Source: Mesomycoplasma ovipneumoniae
GTDB lineage: Bacteria > Bacillota_I > Bacilli_A > Mycoplasmatales > Metamycoplasmataceae
Assembly: GCF_030012565.1 (NCBI RefSeq)
Contig: NZ_CP124621.1
Location: forward strand, 744,001 to 808,000
DNA length: 64,000 bases
Direction of reading: 5' to 3'
The notes under the pieces: model-generated
Seen by the model: only the letters and a program-made list of their open reading frames with translations
What the model was told of the DNA's origin: nothing
The model's database searches: none
Program-made: the position numbers and the translations under genes
Shown: piece by piece, positions 44,260 through 55,786 of the stretch
How the letters are laid out: every line of letters starts with the position of its first letter
How positions within the stretch are numbered: position 1 is the stretch's first letter

Positions 44260-44538
44260 TTAATGTGATTGAGTTGGAGCAATTTTTTCATTTTCTTCTC
44301 TAATTTTCAACAAAGCTTGATTTAATGTGATAGAAATTAAATCTTCTAATGTTTCAATATCGTCTTTGTCGACTAAAAATGGAGCAATTTTTAACTTTTT
44401 TAACTCAAAACCTCCTGAAATAGTCAGCGAAATTCCTTGATTTTCAAAGTCAAAATCTGTTTTTTCTAACAAATCTTTTTTTACTTTGTGATCTTTTTGC
44501 ATTTTTTGAGCTTCTTTTAATAATTTTTGAAGATTCAT
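44260..44538 (-). CDS. ybaB: YbaB/EbfC-type nucleoid-associated protein
   Basis: A 92-aa DNA-binding protein; family members are tweezer-like dimers. It starts MNLQKLLKEAQKMQKDH and has ISLTISGGFELKKLKI. It lies between dnaX and recR, the classic bacterial order. AAGGA is 8 bp upstream of the ATG. Confidence 0.92.
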   Translation of the reverse strand: MNLQKLLKEAQKMQKDHKVKKDLLEKTDFDFENQGISLTISGGFELKKLKIAPFLVDKDDIETLEDLISITLNQALLKIREENEKIAPTQSH

Positions 44539-44599
44539 TTTTTTTCCTTTCTCTTATTTAAATAAATTATATAAACTATTTTAAAAAGTTTAAAAATTT

Positions 44600-46831
44600 T
44601 TATTCATCAAAGAATAATTTTTGTAAATCTGTCTTAGAAATAGTGCGTTTTTTTGGTTTTTCAAAAGGTTTTAGCACAAATTTTTCACCACGAGCTCTCA
44701 TTTCACTTGCCATTTTTTTTGTTTCTTCAACAAGATTATTACTCATGGCAAAGCCGTAGATATCCTGACCAAAAACGGTTTTTAATAATCGGTTGACATC
44801 ATTGCCTTCTTTTTCCACTTTTTCAATTAGTAATTCTTCATACTCTGGATTTTTAGTGATAAAACACACAAAATTAGATGTTAATGTAAGAATTTCTGCA
44901 TGCTTTAATACTCCAACAGTATCTATGAATTCAAAATTATACTGGAAATCTAACAAATTTTGGCTCCACTTTTTGCGCAAATCGAAATAAATTTCGCGGT
45001 TTGTGTCATAAAATTTTTTTCCCAAAAGTATAAGATTAAATGCCTCATCAACGGACAAATAATCATTTGGCAAATTCTTTTTTAAAAATTTATTTACGTA
45101 TGAATTTCTATCAAATGAAAATTTATCGTCTTTTTCTTCATTTTTACTAAAATATGACGCTTGATTATTTGTTTTTAGGTCTGAATCAATGGAGTTAACA
45201 TTTTTTTTGGCAGTATCATCAGTTTTTTTATCGTTAGAATTTAAAAATGAGTTTGAAAAATCGATGTTTTCAGCCGAATTTAAATTTGAATTTTCAGTTT
45301 TATTTAAAAAATTACTTTGATAACTAGCGCCCTCGGGGTCTAACAAGGGATTAAAAGCATTGTCCCTATTTTTAAAATTATCGCCTGTTTTATTGCTTTT
45401 TTGACTTTTTAAGATTTTTGTTTCTAAATTATTTTTGATTTTACGGTTAAAGTTTGATTCCCAAGTCAAATCATCGCTACCATGTAAATCTAAATCGCCA
45501 TCATCATCGTCTTCAAGAATCGGATCGTCATAATCAAATAAATTTTGGGTATTTGTTTTTTGATTCAAATTATAATTTGAGTCAAAATTTTTATCACGGA
45601 CAGTAACAAACTCTAATTTTTTTGGCGGTTTTTCCTCTTTTTTGATATTTTCTTCTCTTTCTTCTGTGTCGATTTTTGGCTCTTCTTTTGGTTTTTCAGC
45701 AAATTTTTCTGAATTTTCTAAAACAGTTTGGCTTTTTTCTTGCAAGTTTTCCTTTTTAAAAGCAAGAATTTTCATGACTAAAATTTCAAGTGCTAAACTT
45801 TGAAACTTATCATGATTAATGTCTTTTAGAGTTGAAAACCCAATATCTAAAAATTTAAAAGCAAAATCGTGACTAATTTTTAACTTTTCCAAATCAGAAG
45901 TCGAATAAATTTCGATTAAGTCTTCCTCTTGAGTTTTTTCTCAAATAATTCACTCTTTGACTAAATTTATTAATGACTCAATTAAAATTTGAAAATTTTT
46001 GCTTTGTAATAAAAGTTTATCTAATAAATCAAAGGCTTTTTGGGACTGCGCCAAAAAAAGAACATTTATAAATTCAACAAGTTTTTCACTTGAAACTAGT
46101 CCAAAAAGCTCTTCAACGCTTGTTTTACTCAAAAAGTTGTTACCAAAAATTACCGCCTGCTCAAGAATTGAAATTGCATCCCGCAAACTGTTGTGACTTA
46201 ATAAACACACGGATTTTAGAGCTTCTTCTTCATATTCAACGCCTTCATAGTCTAAAATTTGTGAAAGTCGTTGTGAAATTTGCTCTTTATTTAGGCCAAG
46301 AAAATTATATCTCTGGACTCTTGAGAGAATTGTCAAAGGGATTTTGTGAACTTCGGTAGTTGCTAAAATGAAAATAATATGGCTTGGCGGTTCTTCTAGA
46401 GTTTTCAAAAAAGCATTAAAAGCTGAAGTTGAAAGCATATGAACCTCATCTAAAATATAAATTTTATATGGGCTAACCTGAGGTAAATTAATAGAATTTT
46501 CAACAATTTCACGGATTTCTTTAACGCCATTGTGTGAAGCAGCGTCCATTTCGACTATATCAATAGAATTATTTATATTTTTAAGGCAATTTTGACACGG
46601 GTCAATAGAATTTTGCTCTTTGTGAGTACAATTTATTGCATTTGCAAATATTTTTGCAAGTGAAGTTTTTCCAGTACCTCTTGGTCCTGAAAAAAGATAA
46701 GCGTGAAAAAACTTTTTTGATTTAACAATGTTTTTCAAACTTTCAACCAAATATTGTTGGCCAACAACATCAGAAAATTTAGTAGGTCGATATTTTCGGT
46801 ATCAAGCTACATATTCATTTGTATTTTTCAT
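44600..46831 (-). CDS. dnaX: DNA polymerase III gamma/tau subunits
   Basis: A 743-aa clamp-loader ATPase. It starts MKNTNEYVAWYRKYRP, then Walker A FSGPRGTGKTSLA, a four-cysteine zinc module (residues ~65-80: CTHKEQN, CQNC), Walker B YILDEVHML, sensor I ATTEVHKIP, and arginine finger region. After residue ~320 a long acidic, low-complexity linker (ending about residue 570) leads to a C-terminal globular tail. The linker is longer than in compact homologues. Reads through TGA codons. First gene of the operon. Confidence 0.93.
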
Positions 46832-46954
46832 ATTTCTCCAAGATTTTCAAAAAAAATCCTTTATAATTTTTAAATTTAATTTTTAAAAATAAAAGTATAC
46901 TTAAATAGTTTATAATTATAAATTATAATAAAATAAAATAAAAAATAGACTTTA

Positions 46955-46960
46955 TATAAT
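46955..46960 (+). promoter_or_regulatory. -10 box of the 46976-49137 operon
   Basis: TATAAT ends 15 bp before the ATG, with AAGGA between, so the leader is very short. The 46832-46975 gap also holds the divergent dnaX promoter in an A/T palindrome-rich stretch. Confidence 0.55.
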
Positions 46961-46975
46961 TTAAGGATTTTTTAT

Positions 46976-47311
46976 ATGTCAGTCGCATTTAACAAGGAAC
47001 AAAACTCAGCTCAAAAGAAATGTCCTATAAACGAAAGATTTGTGTTTAATTTTCGAATTTTAAGCTATTACTTTCGGAAATTAGAAATTTCAGTTGAAGG
47101 TCTTGATAGAACAATCGATTATAATTCAGAATATTTTTTTTGGTTTGTTGAAAATTTAATCTACTTTTTATCAAAAAACAAGTATGCGCTTCGTTGAGAC
47201 TATGAAAAAATAACACTTTTTAATTTAGAAAATTTACAATTAGCAGAAAATCTTGATGATTTTAAGTCAAAATTTAAATTAATTACAACTTTTGATTTAG
47301 AACATAACTAA
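46976..47311 (+). CDS. hypothetical protein upstream of lplA
   Basis: A 111-aa protein of unknown function, read through one TGA Trp (RWDYEK). It has no signal peptide or membrane segment and is rich in Phe, Tyr and Asn. AAGGA lies 9 bp upstream of the ATG. It sits 14 bp before lplA and is likely co-transcribed with it, so a role with lipoylation or the hydrolase is possible but unsupported. Confidence 0.7.
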
Positions 47312-47325
47312 GATATGGAGGAAAT

Positions 47326-48324
47326 ATGAAGATTTATACTACTAAAAAAACAAGCCCATTTTACACGTTAGTTTGTGAGGAACTAATTCTAAAAGATGAC
47401 CAGAATCAGGACGATATTTTATATTTTTACCAGCACAATAATGCAATAATTATCGGTAAAAATCAAAATATTTACGAGGAAATTAAGCTTGAAGAGGTTG
47501 AAAAGCAAAGAATTGAAATTTACCGTCGACTTTCTGGAGGAGGTGCTGTTTATCACGATTTAGGAAACATTAATTTTTCATTTATAACTAAAAAACAGAA
47601 TCACAGTTATCAAAAATTCTTGACACCGATTATAGAATTTTTTAAATCCTTTGGTTTAGATGCTGAATTCAAAGGTAGAAATGATCTAATAGTTAATGGC
47701 GCAAAAGTTTCAGGAAATGCTCAAATAATTTACAAAGATAGAATTGTTCACCATGGAACAATTCTATTTAATGCTAATTTGGCAAAATTAGGTCAAGTAT
47801 TAAAGCCAAATCGATTAAAAATTGAGTCTAAAGGAATAAAATCAATACGTCAACGGGTAACAAATATTTTGCATGAAATCGAAGAACAAATGGAAGATTC
47901 TGAGTTTATTTCAAGACTAATCACATTTTTTGAAAATAAATATCAAACTAAAGCACAAGATGTTGAAACTTATTTTCAAGATGCGATGGCATTTCAAAAA
48001 GATTTTCAAGAAGTTCAAACCATAAGACAATCTAGAGAATGAGTTTTTGGTTCAAATCCTTATTTTAGCTATGAAAATATTGCCCGAACTAGTGGCGGAA
48101 CTTTAAGAGTGCTTGCAAATATTGAGAAAAATCACATTGTTAAAATAAAGTTTGAAGGTGATTTTTTATCTCAAAGATCAGTTGAAGATATTCAAGAAAT
48201 TTTAGAAAATAAGGAATTCACTAGATCAATTATAGAATCACAACTTCTACAAATTACAAATCTTGATGAATATTTTGGCGCAATTCCTCTTAATGAAATT
48301 TTGGATACAATTTTTGGAAGCTAA
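47326..48324 (+). CDS. lplA: lipoate-protein ligase
   Basis: A 332-aa enzyme attaching lipoate to dehydrogenase-complex or GcvH lipoyl domains. Motifs: IIIGKNQNIYEEI, the lipoate loop YRRLSGGGAVYHDLGNINFS, the NDLIVNGAKVSGNAQ Lys block, and VHHGTILFNANL. The C-terminal accessory domain follows TGA 48041. GGAGG lies 5 bp upstream of the ATG. Confidence 0.94.
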
Positions 48325-48330
48325 TTATTA

Positions 48331-49137
48331 ATGATAGTTCGTTCTAAAATTACTGTTGAAAATGAGGATATTTTTTATTTTTTAGAAGAAACTGGAAAGC
48401 AAAAAATACTATTTTTACACGGTTTTAATTCAAGCCATAATTTCATTTTTCAACTTAAAAAGAAACAAAATCGTAACTATGATATTGTTGCATTTGATTT
48501 TCCTGGTTGTGGTCAAAGCACTAATAATAATGAAATTAATGTCAAAAATTACCAGAAAATTGCTGCTAGTTTCATTAAAAAGATCAATTTAGATATCCAA
48601 ATTGTAATCGGTCACTCACTTGGCGGAGCTATTGCTCTTTATATTTTAAGTGAAAATTTAGCAAAAAAAGCAGTTTTAGTCGCTCCACTCAATCCTTTTA
48701 TTTTAGAGAAAAATTCGCAAAGCGAAGCTGAAAAAATAGGAAATTGACTCTTACCTCAAGACATTGAATCTGCAAAAGATAGTCTTGAACATTTAGTTTT
48801 TACTGATAAATTTAGTTATATGAAAAATTTAGCAAAAAATGCTATTAATTTTTTTGAAAATGTCACAAAAAAAAGAGAAATTTTTAAAAAGATTGTTTTT
48901 GAAGAAATCCTTAACTTGGAATGACTGAAAACCGAATTGTTACCGCTTTACCAACAAAATAATAATTATTTTTTAATTGCTGGTGTTGAAGATAATTTTG
49001 TGCCATTAGAAAGTCTTCATAAAATTTCTGGAAATTTTGACAAAAATCTTATAAAATTTGAACAAACTGGCCATGCAGTTTTCTTTGAAAGAAGTGACGA
49101 AATTAATGCTCAAATTGAAAAAATTCTAGAAATTTAA
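48331..49137 (+). CDS. alpha/beta-fold hydrolase
   Basis: A 268-aa serine hydrolase. Oxyanion region LHGFNSSHNF, nucleophile elbow VIGHSLGGAIAL (catalytic Ser), acid near VEDNFVPLE and His in TGHAVFFE. Substrate unknown; an esterase or lipase-like role is likely. It follows lplA by 6 bp. Its stop codon lies within the sequence duplicated on both sides of repeat copy D, and its true 3' neighbour was the convergent DJ-1-like gene. Confidence 0.88.
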
Positions 49138-49176
49138 GCCTGAAATCCCTCTCTCATTTTTTCAGCAATTTCTTTT
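49123..49176 (+). repeat. left flanking duplication of repeat copy D
   Basis: Fifty-four bp beginning ATTCTAGAAATTTAAGC and ending CAGCAATTTCTTTT. It is repeated at 49732-49785 with four substitutions. It spans the hydrolase stop and a copy of the DJ-1-like gene's last codons. Confidence 0.88.
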
Positions 49177-49302
49177 CCCGAGTTTCGCTATTTGTTGGCA
49201 AAAATTCACTTTTTATTGAATATAAATATGCAAAAATACCCGTAAATCCGGGTTTTTCAACGCAAAATCTTAATTTTTATAGTTTTGAAATTAAGCTTTT
49301 GC

Positions 49303-49347
49303 AAAAAAAAAAAAAATGCTTGGTCTAAAATAAAATTGTGTTATAAT
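49303..49347 (+). promoter_or_regulatory. A14 tract plus promoter of repeat copy D
   Basis: Fourteen A residues, three bases, TTGGTC (49320-49325), a 16-bp spacer and TATAAT (49342-49347) with upstream TGT. Confidence 0.75.
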
Positions 49348-49353
49348 GATTCT

Positions 49354-49710
49354 TGCTTAAGAATAATTAATAAATTTGGAAATTAGAATTAAGGGGGAAT
49401 TAATTATGTTTTTTATCTAAAACAATCAGAAAATGCGACTTTTCCATTATGTTTTTAAATATAATGGAATGCCTTAAATTTAACCGTTTAGAAATCTATA
49501 AATTTATGGCTTTTAATTATTGTTCTTTCAAAACTTCATATATTTTTTTAGGTTCAATGTAAATAAAAACGAGTTTTCTATTTACATTGAGTTTAAATAG
49601 TAGTTGTATTTTTTTATTAGGTTTTAAACTTAGTGTTTTTGGTTTGGTAGTTATTTTTCTTGAGTTTGCCAAAAATCTTAAAAAGTGCCCAAAATTGGAC
49701 ACTTTTTAAG
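49354..49710 (+). ncRNA. candidate structured RNA of repeat copy D
   Basis: Predicted ~357-nt transcript from about 7 nt after TATAAT to the terminal hairpin. It carries the micro-ORF and stems CCATTAT/ATAATGG, GCCTTAAATTTA/TAAATTTATGGC and CAATGTAAATA/TATTTACATTG. Pairing is kept in other copies by paired changes. Expression is not shown. Confidence 0.55.
49677..49710. terminator. bidirectional terminator at the 3' end of repeat copy D
   Basis: CTTAAAAAGTG (49677-49687) and CACTTTTTAAG (49700-49710) are perfect 11-bp inverted repeats with further CC/GG pairing. Confidence 0.8.
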
Positions 49711-49731
49711 ATTGTCTCATCAAACTGGGAA

Positions 49732-49785
49732 ATTCTAGAAATTTAAGCTTGAAATCCGGCTCTTATTTTTTCAGCAATTTCTTTT
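49732..49785 (+). repeat. right flanking duplication of repeat copy D
   Basis: The second 54-bp copy. It contains the genuine last codons and stop of the DJ-1-like gene (minus strand). Confidence 0.88.
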
Positions 49786-50279
49786 GAAGCTAATTTTTCA
49801 ATAACTTTAAATGCAAATTCAGCTGAAGATGAGGCATTTCTAGCTGAAATATAATTTTTATCAACTGTAACTAAATCATTTTTTCTTGTTGGTATGCCTG
49901 AATTTGTTTCATCAGGGTATGAACTAAATTCATAATTTGGCGCTAAATTACGCTCAAAAATAGCATTTGGTGCATCGCAAATTGCAAAAACATCCTTGTT
50001 TTGGGCAAAAAATTCATTAATTAATTTGATTGCTGGCTCACAAGTTCGAAGATATTGGGCTGCAACTCCACCTGGTATAAAAATTGCATCAAAGTCATCA
50101 GATTTTCAATGATTTTTGGCCTCAATTTGAACAACACCAAATTGTCCTGTTACTATTTTGTTCTCAGGATTATAAAATTCAATTTTATCATATAAATCAG
50201 CCTTTTTTATCAAAGAAAGAAAAGTCGTAAACTCGATATCCTGAAATTTATCAAGTAAAACTACCAATAATTTTTTCAT
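49743..50279 (-). CDS. DJ-1/PfpI-family protein
   Basis: A 178-aa DJ-1-like protein, read through one TGA Trp (NHWKSDD). It starts MKKLLVVLLDKFQDIEF, has the FIPGGVAAQYLR turn and the nucleophile elbow FAICDAPNAIF with the conserved Cys. Family members are deglycases, proteases or oxidative-stress sensors; the role here is not determined. AAGGAG lies 7 bp before the ATG. Its 3' end carries the repeat-D target duplication. Confidence 0.88.
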
Positions 50280-50310
50280 TATTACTCCTTGTTAAATTAA
50301 ATAAAATAAA

Positions 50311-50348
50311 ATAAAATTGTACCATAAAAATTTACGGTACAATTTTAT
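50311..50348. terminator. terminator of serS
   Basis: ATAAAATTGTACC and GGTACAATTTTAT, a perfect 13-bp stem 25 bp after the serS stop, followed by A/T runs in both directions. Confidence 0.8.
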
Positions 50349-50372
50349 TCATTAAAAATTTATCTATAAAAT

Positions 50373-51614
50373 CTAATTAAAATAAGGTTTTAAAACTTCT
50401 GGTATTGTTCAACTACCATCAGGGTTTTGATTCTGTTCAAGTAAAATCGCGACAATTCTATCAATTGCAAGACCAGATCCGTTAATTGTGTGTGCATAAA
50501 TGTTATTTTTTTCATCACGGTAGCGAATTTTTGCTCTTCTAGCTTGAAAATCACCACAATAACTAATTGATGAAACTTCACGGTATGTCTGTTCTGATGG
50601 AAGTCATGCTTCTAAATCAATAGTTTTTTTACTTGAAAATCCAAGATCACCACTACACAAAAGCACAGCGCGATAAGGAATGTTTAGTAATTTCAAGATT
50701 TTAGCAGCATCTTGAACAACATTGTCAAATTCCTTCATACCATCAGTTTCATTTGTTATTTTAACAAGTTCAACTTTGTGAAATTCATGAAGTCGGATCA
50801 ATCCTCTTGTGTCTTTGCCGCCACTTCCAGCCTCAGATCGATAACATTTACTATAGCCAACAAGCGAAATTGGTTTTTCTAAGTCAATAATTTCGTCTTG
50901 GTAATAATTTGTCAAAGGAACTTCGGCTGTAGGAATTAGTCAAAGATCAGAATTTTTTAAAGAATACAAATCTTCTGAAAATTTCGGAAGTTGACCTGTT
51001 CCATATAGCGAATTTTCAAGAACTAAAGTATTTGGAACAATTTCCTGATAACCTGAATTTACATGAGTGTCAATCATAAAATTTATCAAAGCCCGAACTA
51101 ATTTAGCCGCTAAATTTTTATAAATTACAAAGCGATTTCCTGAAATTTTTACAGCTCGTTTGAAATCTAAAATGTTTTTAGATTTACCAAATTCATAGTG
51201 AGGCTTGATTTTAGGATCGATTTTTTTTGGTTGCCCTCAGTGATAAATTACTTGATTATCAAGTTCAGAATTTCCAAAAGGAACTGAATCATCAGGAAGA
51301 TTTGGCACTTCAAGAATTTTTCGACTAACTCACTCATCAAGTTCTTGTCACTCTGTTTCTAAATTTGCAAGTTTATATTTAATTTGACTTACTTGGTTTT
51401 TCAAATCTTCAGAGTCTTTATTTTCACGAACAAAAAGGCCTATTTGTTTGCTAGCTTTATTTTTTTGTGCTAATAATTCATCAATTTCTTGACGCAAAAA
51501 GTTACGTTTTTGGGCTTTTTCATATAAGTCGGCAATTATAGAAATATCAAAACCACGGTCTGATAATTTTTTTTCAATAAAAGATTTGTTGTTTAAAATT
51601 AAACGAATATCCAT
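50373..51614 (-). CDS. serS: seryl-tRNA synthetase
   Basis: A 413-aa class II synthetase. The N-terminal ~110 residues form the long antiparallel coiled coil that contacts tRNA-Ser. The core has [10 protein letters not shown], motif 2 [20 protein letters not shown] (20 residues shown) and motif 3 [15 protein letters not shown]. Reads through TGA codons at ~51348 and others. It begins 22 bp after eno. Confidence 0.95.
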
Positions 51615-51636
51615 ATTTTAAATTATTTTTTTTAGA

Positions 51637-53013
<1,377 letters not shown>

Positions 53014-53071
53014 TTAAATTTATTGAATGTATTATTTGTAAGTAAAAATCAAAAATAATAACATGCTAAAA

Positions 53072-53099
53072 ATTATATCACAAACTATGAATTTAACAA
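53072..53099 (-). promoter_or_regulatory. promoter of eno-serS
   Basis: Minus-strand TTGTTA, a 16-bp spacer and TATAAT (53072-53077). It predicts a leader of about 78 nt. Confidence 0.7.
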
Positions 53100-53135
53100 A
53101 TTCTTAAATAGTAATTTTTGCTTATTATTTTAGTG

Positions 53136-53786
53136 TTAATTTAATAACTTTTGGATTTTAGTTTTATTAGGTTTTTGAGCCAAAAAAGTTCCTACAACAA
53201 TTACATCAGCTCCTGATTCAAAGACTTTTTTTGCATTGTAATCTTTAATTCCACCGTCAACTTGGATTAAAATGTTGTAATTTGACTCACGAATTATTTT
53301 TGATAAGTTGCTAATTTTTTGATATGTTTCTTGGATAAAATCCTGCCCGCCTTTTCCAGGTTCAACTGACATTACCAAAATCAGATCTATTTTGGGTAAT
53401 AAGTCTAAAATTTCTTCTATATTTGTAGAAGGTTTTATTGCAAGTCCTATTTTAATTTTTTCAGAGTATTTTAAAATTATGCTATGAATTTCGTCATAAT
53501 TTTTACTTTCAAAATGAATTGTGACAAAATCAACATAGCCAATTAGTTCTTCAATTTGACTTTCAGGATCAACCGACATTAAATGAGCATCAGAAATAAA
53601 CTTTTTTGATTTAGTGACAATTTTTTTAATTTCTAAAAGAGAAATCGCTGTATTTTCAACAAATTTTCCGTCCATAAAATCAAAATGGAATCATTTTATT
53701 CCAAGATTCAAAAAAGTTCTAACTAATTTTAGACGGTTATTTTTGCTAACATTCAAAAGTGAGGGACTAATAATCTTTTTTTTCAT
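53136..53786 (-). CDS. rpe: ribulose-phosphate 3-epimerase
   Basis: A 216-aa TIM-barrel enzyme of the pentose-phosphate pathway. Motifs: SPSLLNV, the metal-binding [25 protein letters not shown] and [10 protein letters not shown]. It reads through a TGA Trp (KWFHFDF). The ATG at 53786 overlaps the rsgA end by 20 bp. Last gene of the recO-to-rpe operon. Confidence 0.93.
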
Positions 53787-54624
53787 ATTTTTCTAAAAGA
53801 TAGAGATAATTTTTATACCTAGTTTTTGAAATTATGCCGTCTTTTACAGCATTTTTTACTGCACAATTTTCTATTTGCTCATGGAAATGAAAGCATGTTC
53901 TAAATTTGCATTTAGGCAAAAATTGGCGAAAAATTTCAAATGAGCTTTTAATTTGATCTTTGGGAATTTCATCATAATTAAAACTAGAAAATCCAGGCGT
54001 ATCTACTATCTGAAAGTCTCCTTTTCTTATAATTTGGACAACTCGTGTTGTGTGTTTTCCGCGATTTAATGAAAAAGAAATTTCCTGAACCTCAAATTGT
54101 GTCCCAAACAAATTATTAATAAAACTTGTTTTTCCTACACCACTTTGTCCAATGACAAAATTGAGTTTATTTTTAAGTTTTTCTTGCAAATCGCTAGGAA
54201 TTTTTTTTTCATTATTATTAATAAAAAAAATAGAATATCCCATTTTTTGATAATCAAGCAACAAATTTTTATAATTTGGTTCAAGATCAACTTTGGTAAC
54301 TATCAAAATTGGACTGATATTTTTAAATTCAATCATTAACAAAAAAGTGTCAAGTAATAAAGGCGAAAAATTAGGCTCTTTTAGGGAAACAAAAATAAGT
54401 GCCTGGTCTATATTAGCAACTTTTGGACGTTTTAGTCAGTTTTTTCTTGGAAGAATTTCTTTAACAAATCCAGTAGGGTCAAACTCAACAAAATCTCCAA
54501 CTAAAGGAGATATTTGTTTTTGTCTAAGTGATCCAGATCCTCTCAAAAGTGGATAGAGTTTTTGGGTTGATTGTTCAAAAACATCATAAAAACCCGCTAT
54601 AACTCTAACAATTTGTCCCTTCAT
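53767..54624 (-). CDS. rsgA: ribosome biogenesis GTPase RsgA
   Basis: A 285-aa circularly permuted GTPase that matures the 30S subunit. It has an N-terminal OB fold ([11 protein letters not shown]), then G4 (IVTKVDLEP), G1 ([12 protein letters not shown]), G2/G3 (DTPGFSSFN) and a C-terminal zinc knuckle ([11 protein letters not shown] and C). Reads through TGA 54436. Starts immediately after the gmk stop (TAGATG). Confidence 0.95.
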
Positions 54625-55206
54625 CTACAGCTCTTTTATTTCTGTTATTATAATTTTTTCAATTTCATCGACACATTGTTCTAAATTGTCATTTACAACT
54701 TGAAACTTGAATAAATCCTTAATTTTAATTTCAGATTCAGCCTTTTTAAGTCGAAGATCGATTTGATTTGACGTCTCTGTGAGTCTATTTTCAATTCTAT
54801 TTTTTAGAACTTCAAGTGAGGGAGGTAAAATAAAAATGGTTAAAATTTTATCTAATTGGTTATTTTTCTTATAGTTTTCAATAATATTTTTAGCACCATT
54901 TGTGTCAATTTCTAATAAGGGAATGAAATTTTGATCCTGAATATATTGAATTTGTGACTCTAGAGTTCCATAATAGTTATCAAGATGACAACTTCACTCA
55001 ATAAATTCATTATTTTTGATTTTTTCTTTAAAAGTTTCGTGGTCTAAAAAAAAATAACTCACTCCGTCAATTTCATTAGCGCGCTTTTGCCTGGTTGTTG
55101 CAGAAATTGCAAGTTTTATAGGCAATTTGTTGTTTTTTAATAAAATTGACTCGATTGTCCCTTTGCCAACACCTGAAGGACCGGAAATTACAATTAGTTT
55201 ATTCAT
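54625..55206 (-). CDS. gmk: guanylate kinase
   Basis: A 193-aa GMP kinase: P-loop ISGPSGVGKGTIES, SATTRQKRANEIDGVSYFF (GMP-binding), and LLEIDTNGAKNI. It reads through TGA 54994. I chose ATG 55206, which overlaps the rsmD stop; ATG 55218 would add four residues and is equally possible. Confidence 0.93.
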
Positions 55207-55759
55207 CTTTTGCTTCATTATTAAATCTTAGGAAAAAAACAGTATTTTTAGCATATTTTTTTGTTTTTTCAATTGAAAAAAATTTGGGAATTAATTTAGA
55301 ACCTAAATTAGTTTTGTAAATTATAATTCCAGATTCTTCTAATAAATTATTTTTTGCAATTTTTAAAAAACATTTCTTGGTAATTTTTTCTTCAGCATGT
55401 GGCGGATCCAAAAAAATAAAGTCAAACTTTTGTCCGGTAAGATCGTTAAGCAAAAATATTGCGTTTTTATTAAATATTTCGTATTTTTTTACGTTATATT
55501 TTTTACAAAAATCAACAATATTTTGGTATGCCTGCTGATTTAATTCTGAAGCTACAACTTTTTTCGCCCCACGCGAAGAAGCTTCAAGACCGATTACACC
55601 TGTTCCGGCAAACAAATCTAAAACTTTTGAATTTGGAATTTCAAATTGTAACTGTGAAAAAATCGACTCACGACAACGATCAGACATAGGCCTAACTACT
55701 GAAAATTCAGGATTTTTTATTACAGCACGCCTATAATTACCAGAAATTATTCTAATCAT
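55199..55759 (-). CDS. rsmD: 16S rRNA (guanine-966-N2)-methyltransferase
   Basis: A 186-aa Rossmann methyltransferase. RIISGNYRRAVI at the start, RPMSDRCRESIFSQL, the SAM loop VLDLFAGTGVIGLEASSRG and the catalytic LDPPHAEE. Overlaps gmk by up to 20 bp. Confidence 0.93.
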   Translation of the reverse strand: MIRIISGNYRRAVIKNPEFSVVRPMSDRCRESIFSQLQFEIPNSKVLDLFAGTGVIGLEASSRGAKKVVASELNQQAYQNIVDFCKKYNVKKYEIFNKNAIFLLNDLTGQKFDFIFLDPPHAEEKITKKCFLKIAKNNLLEESGIIIYKTNLGSKLIPKFFSIEKTKKYAKNTVFFLRFNNEAKDE

Positions 55760-55786
55760 AAATATTTATAAAATTATACCAAAAAT

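Larger units (their letters stand above)
49177..49731 (+). repeat. dispersed repeat, copy D (complete)
   Basis: About 555 bp, complete, plus-strand sense. Left end CCCGAGTTTCGCTATTTGTTGG, right end CATCAAACTGGGAA, the degenerate terminal inverted repeat. Inside: hairpin ACCCG/CGGGT with T-run (49238-49258), A14 tract (49303-49316), promoter, AAGGGGGA, micro-ORF MFFI (49406-49420), three stem-loops (49444-49467, 49471-49510, 49555-49591) and a strong 3' hairpin (49677-49710). Confidence 0.88.

Noticed and set aside
46976..47197. Apparent truncated genes ending at TGA codons throughout the window
   Set aside because: Homology continues across TGA in almost every housekeeping gene (for example ligA BRCT, pyrG, eno), so TGA is Trp and these are not frameshifts or pseudogenes.
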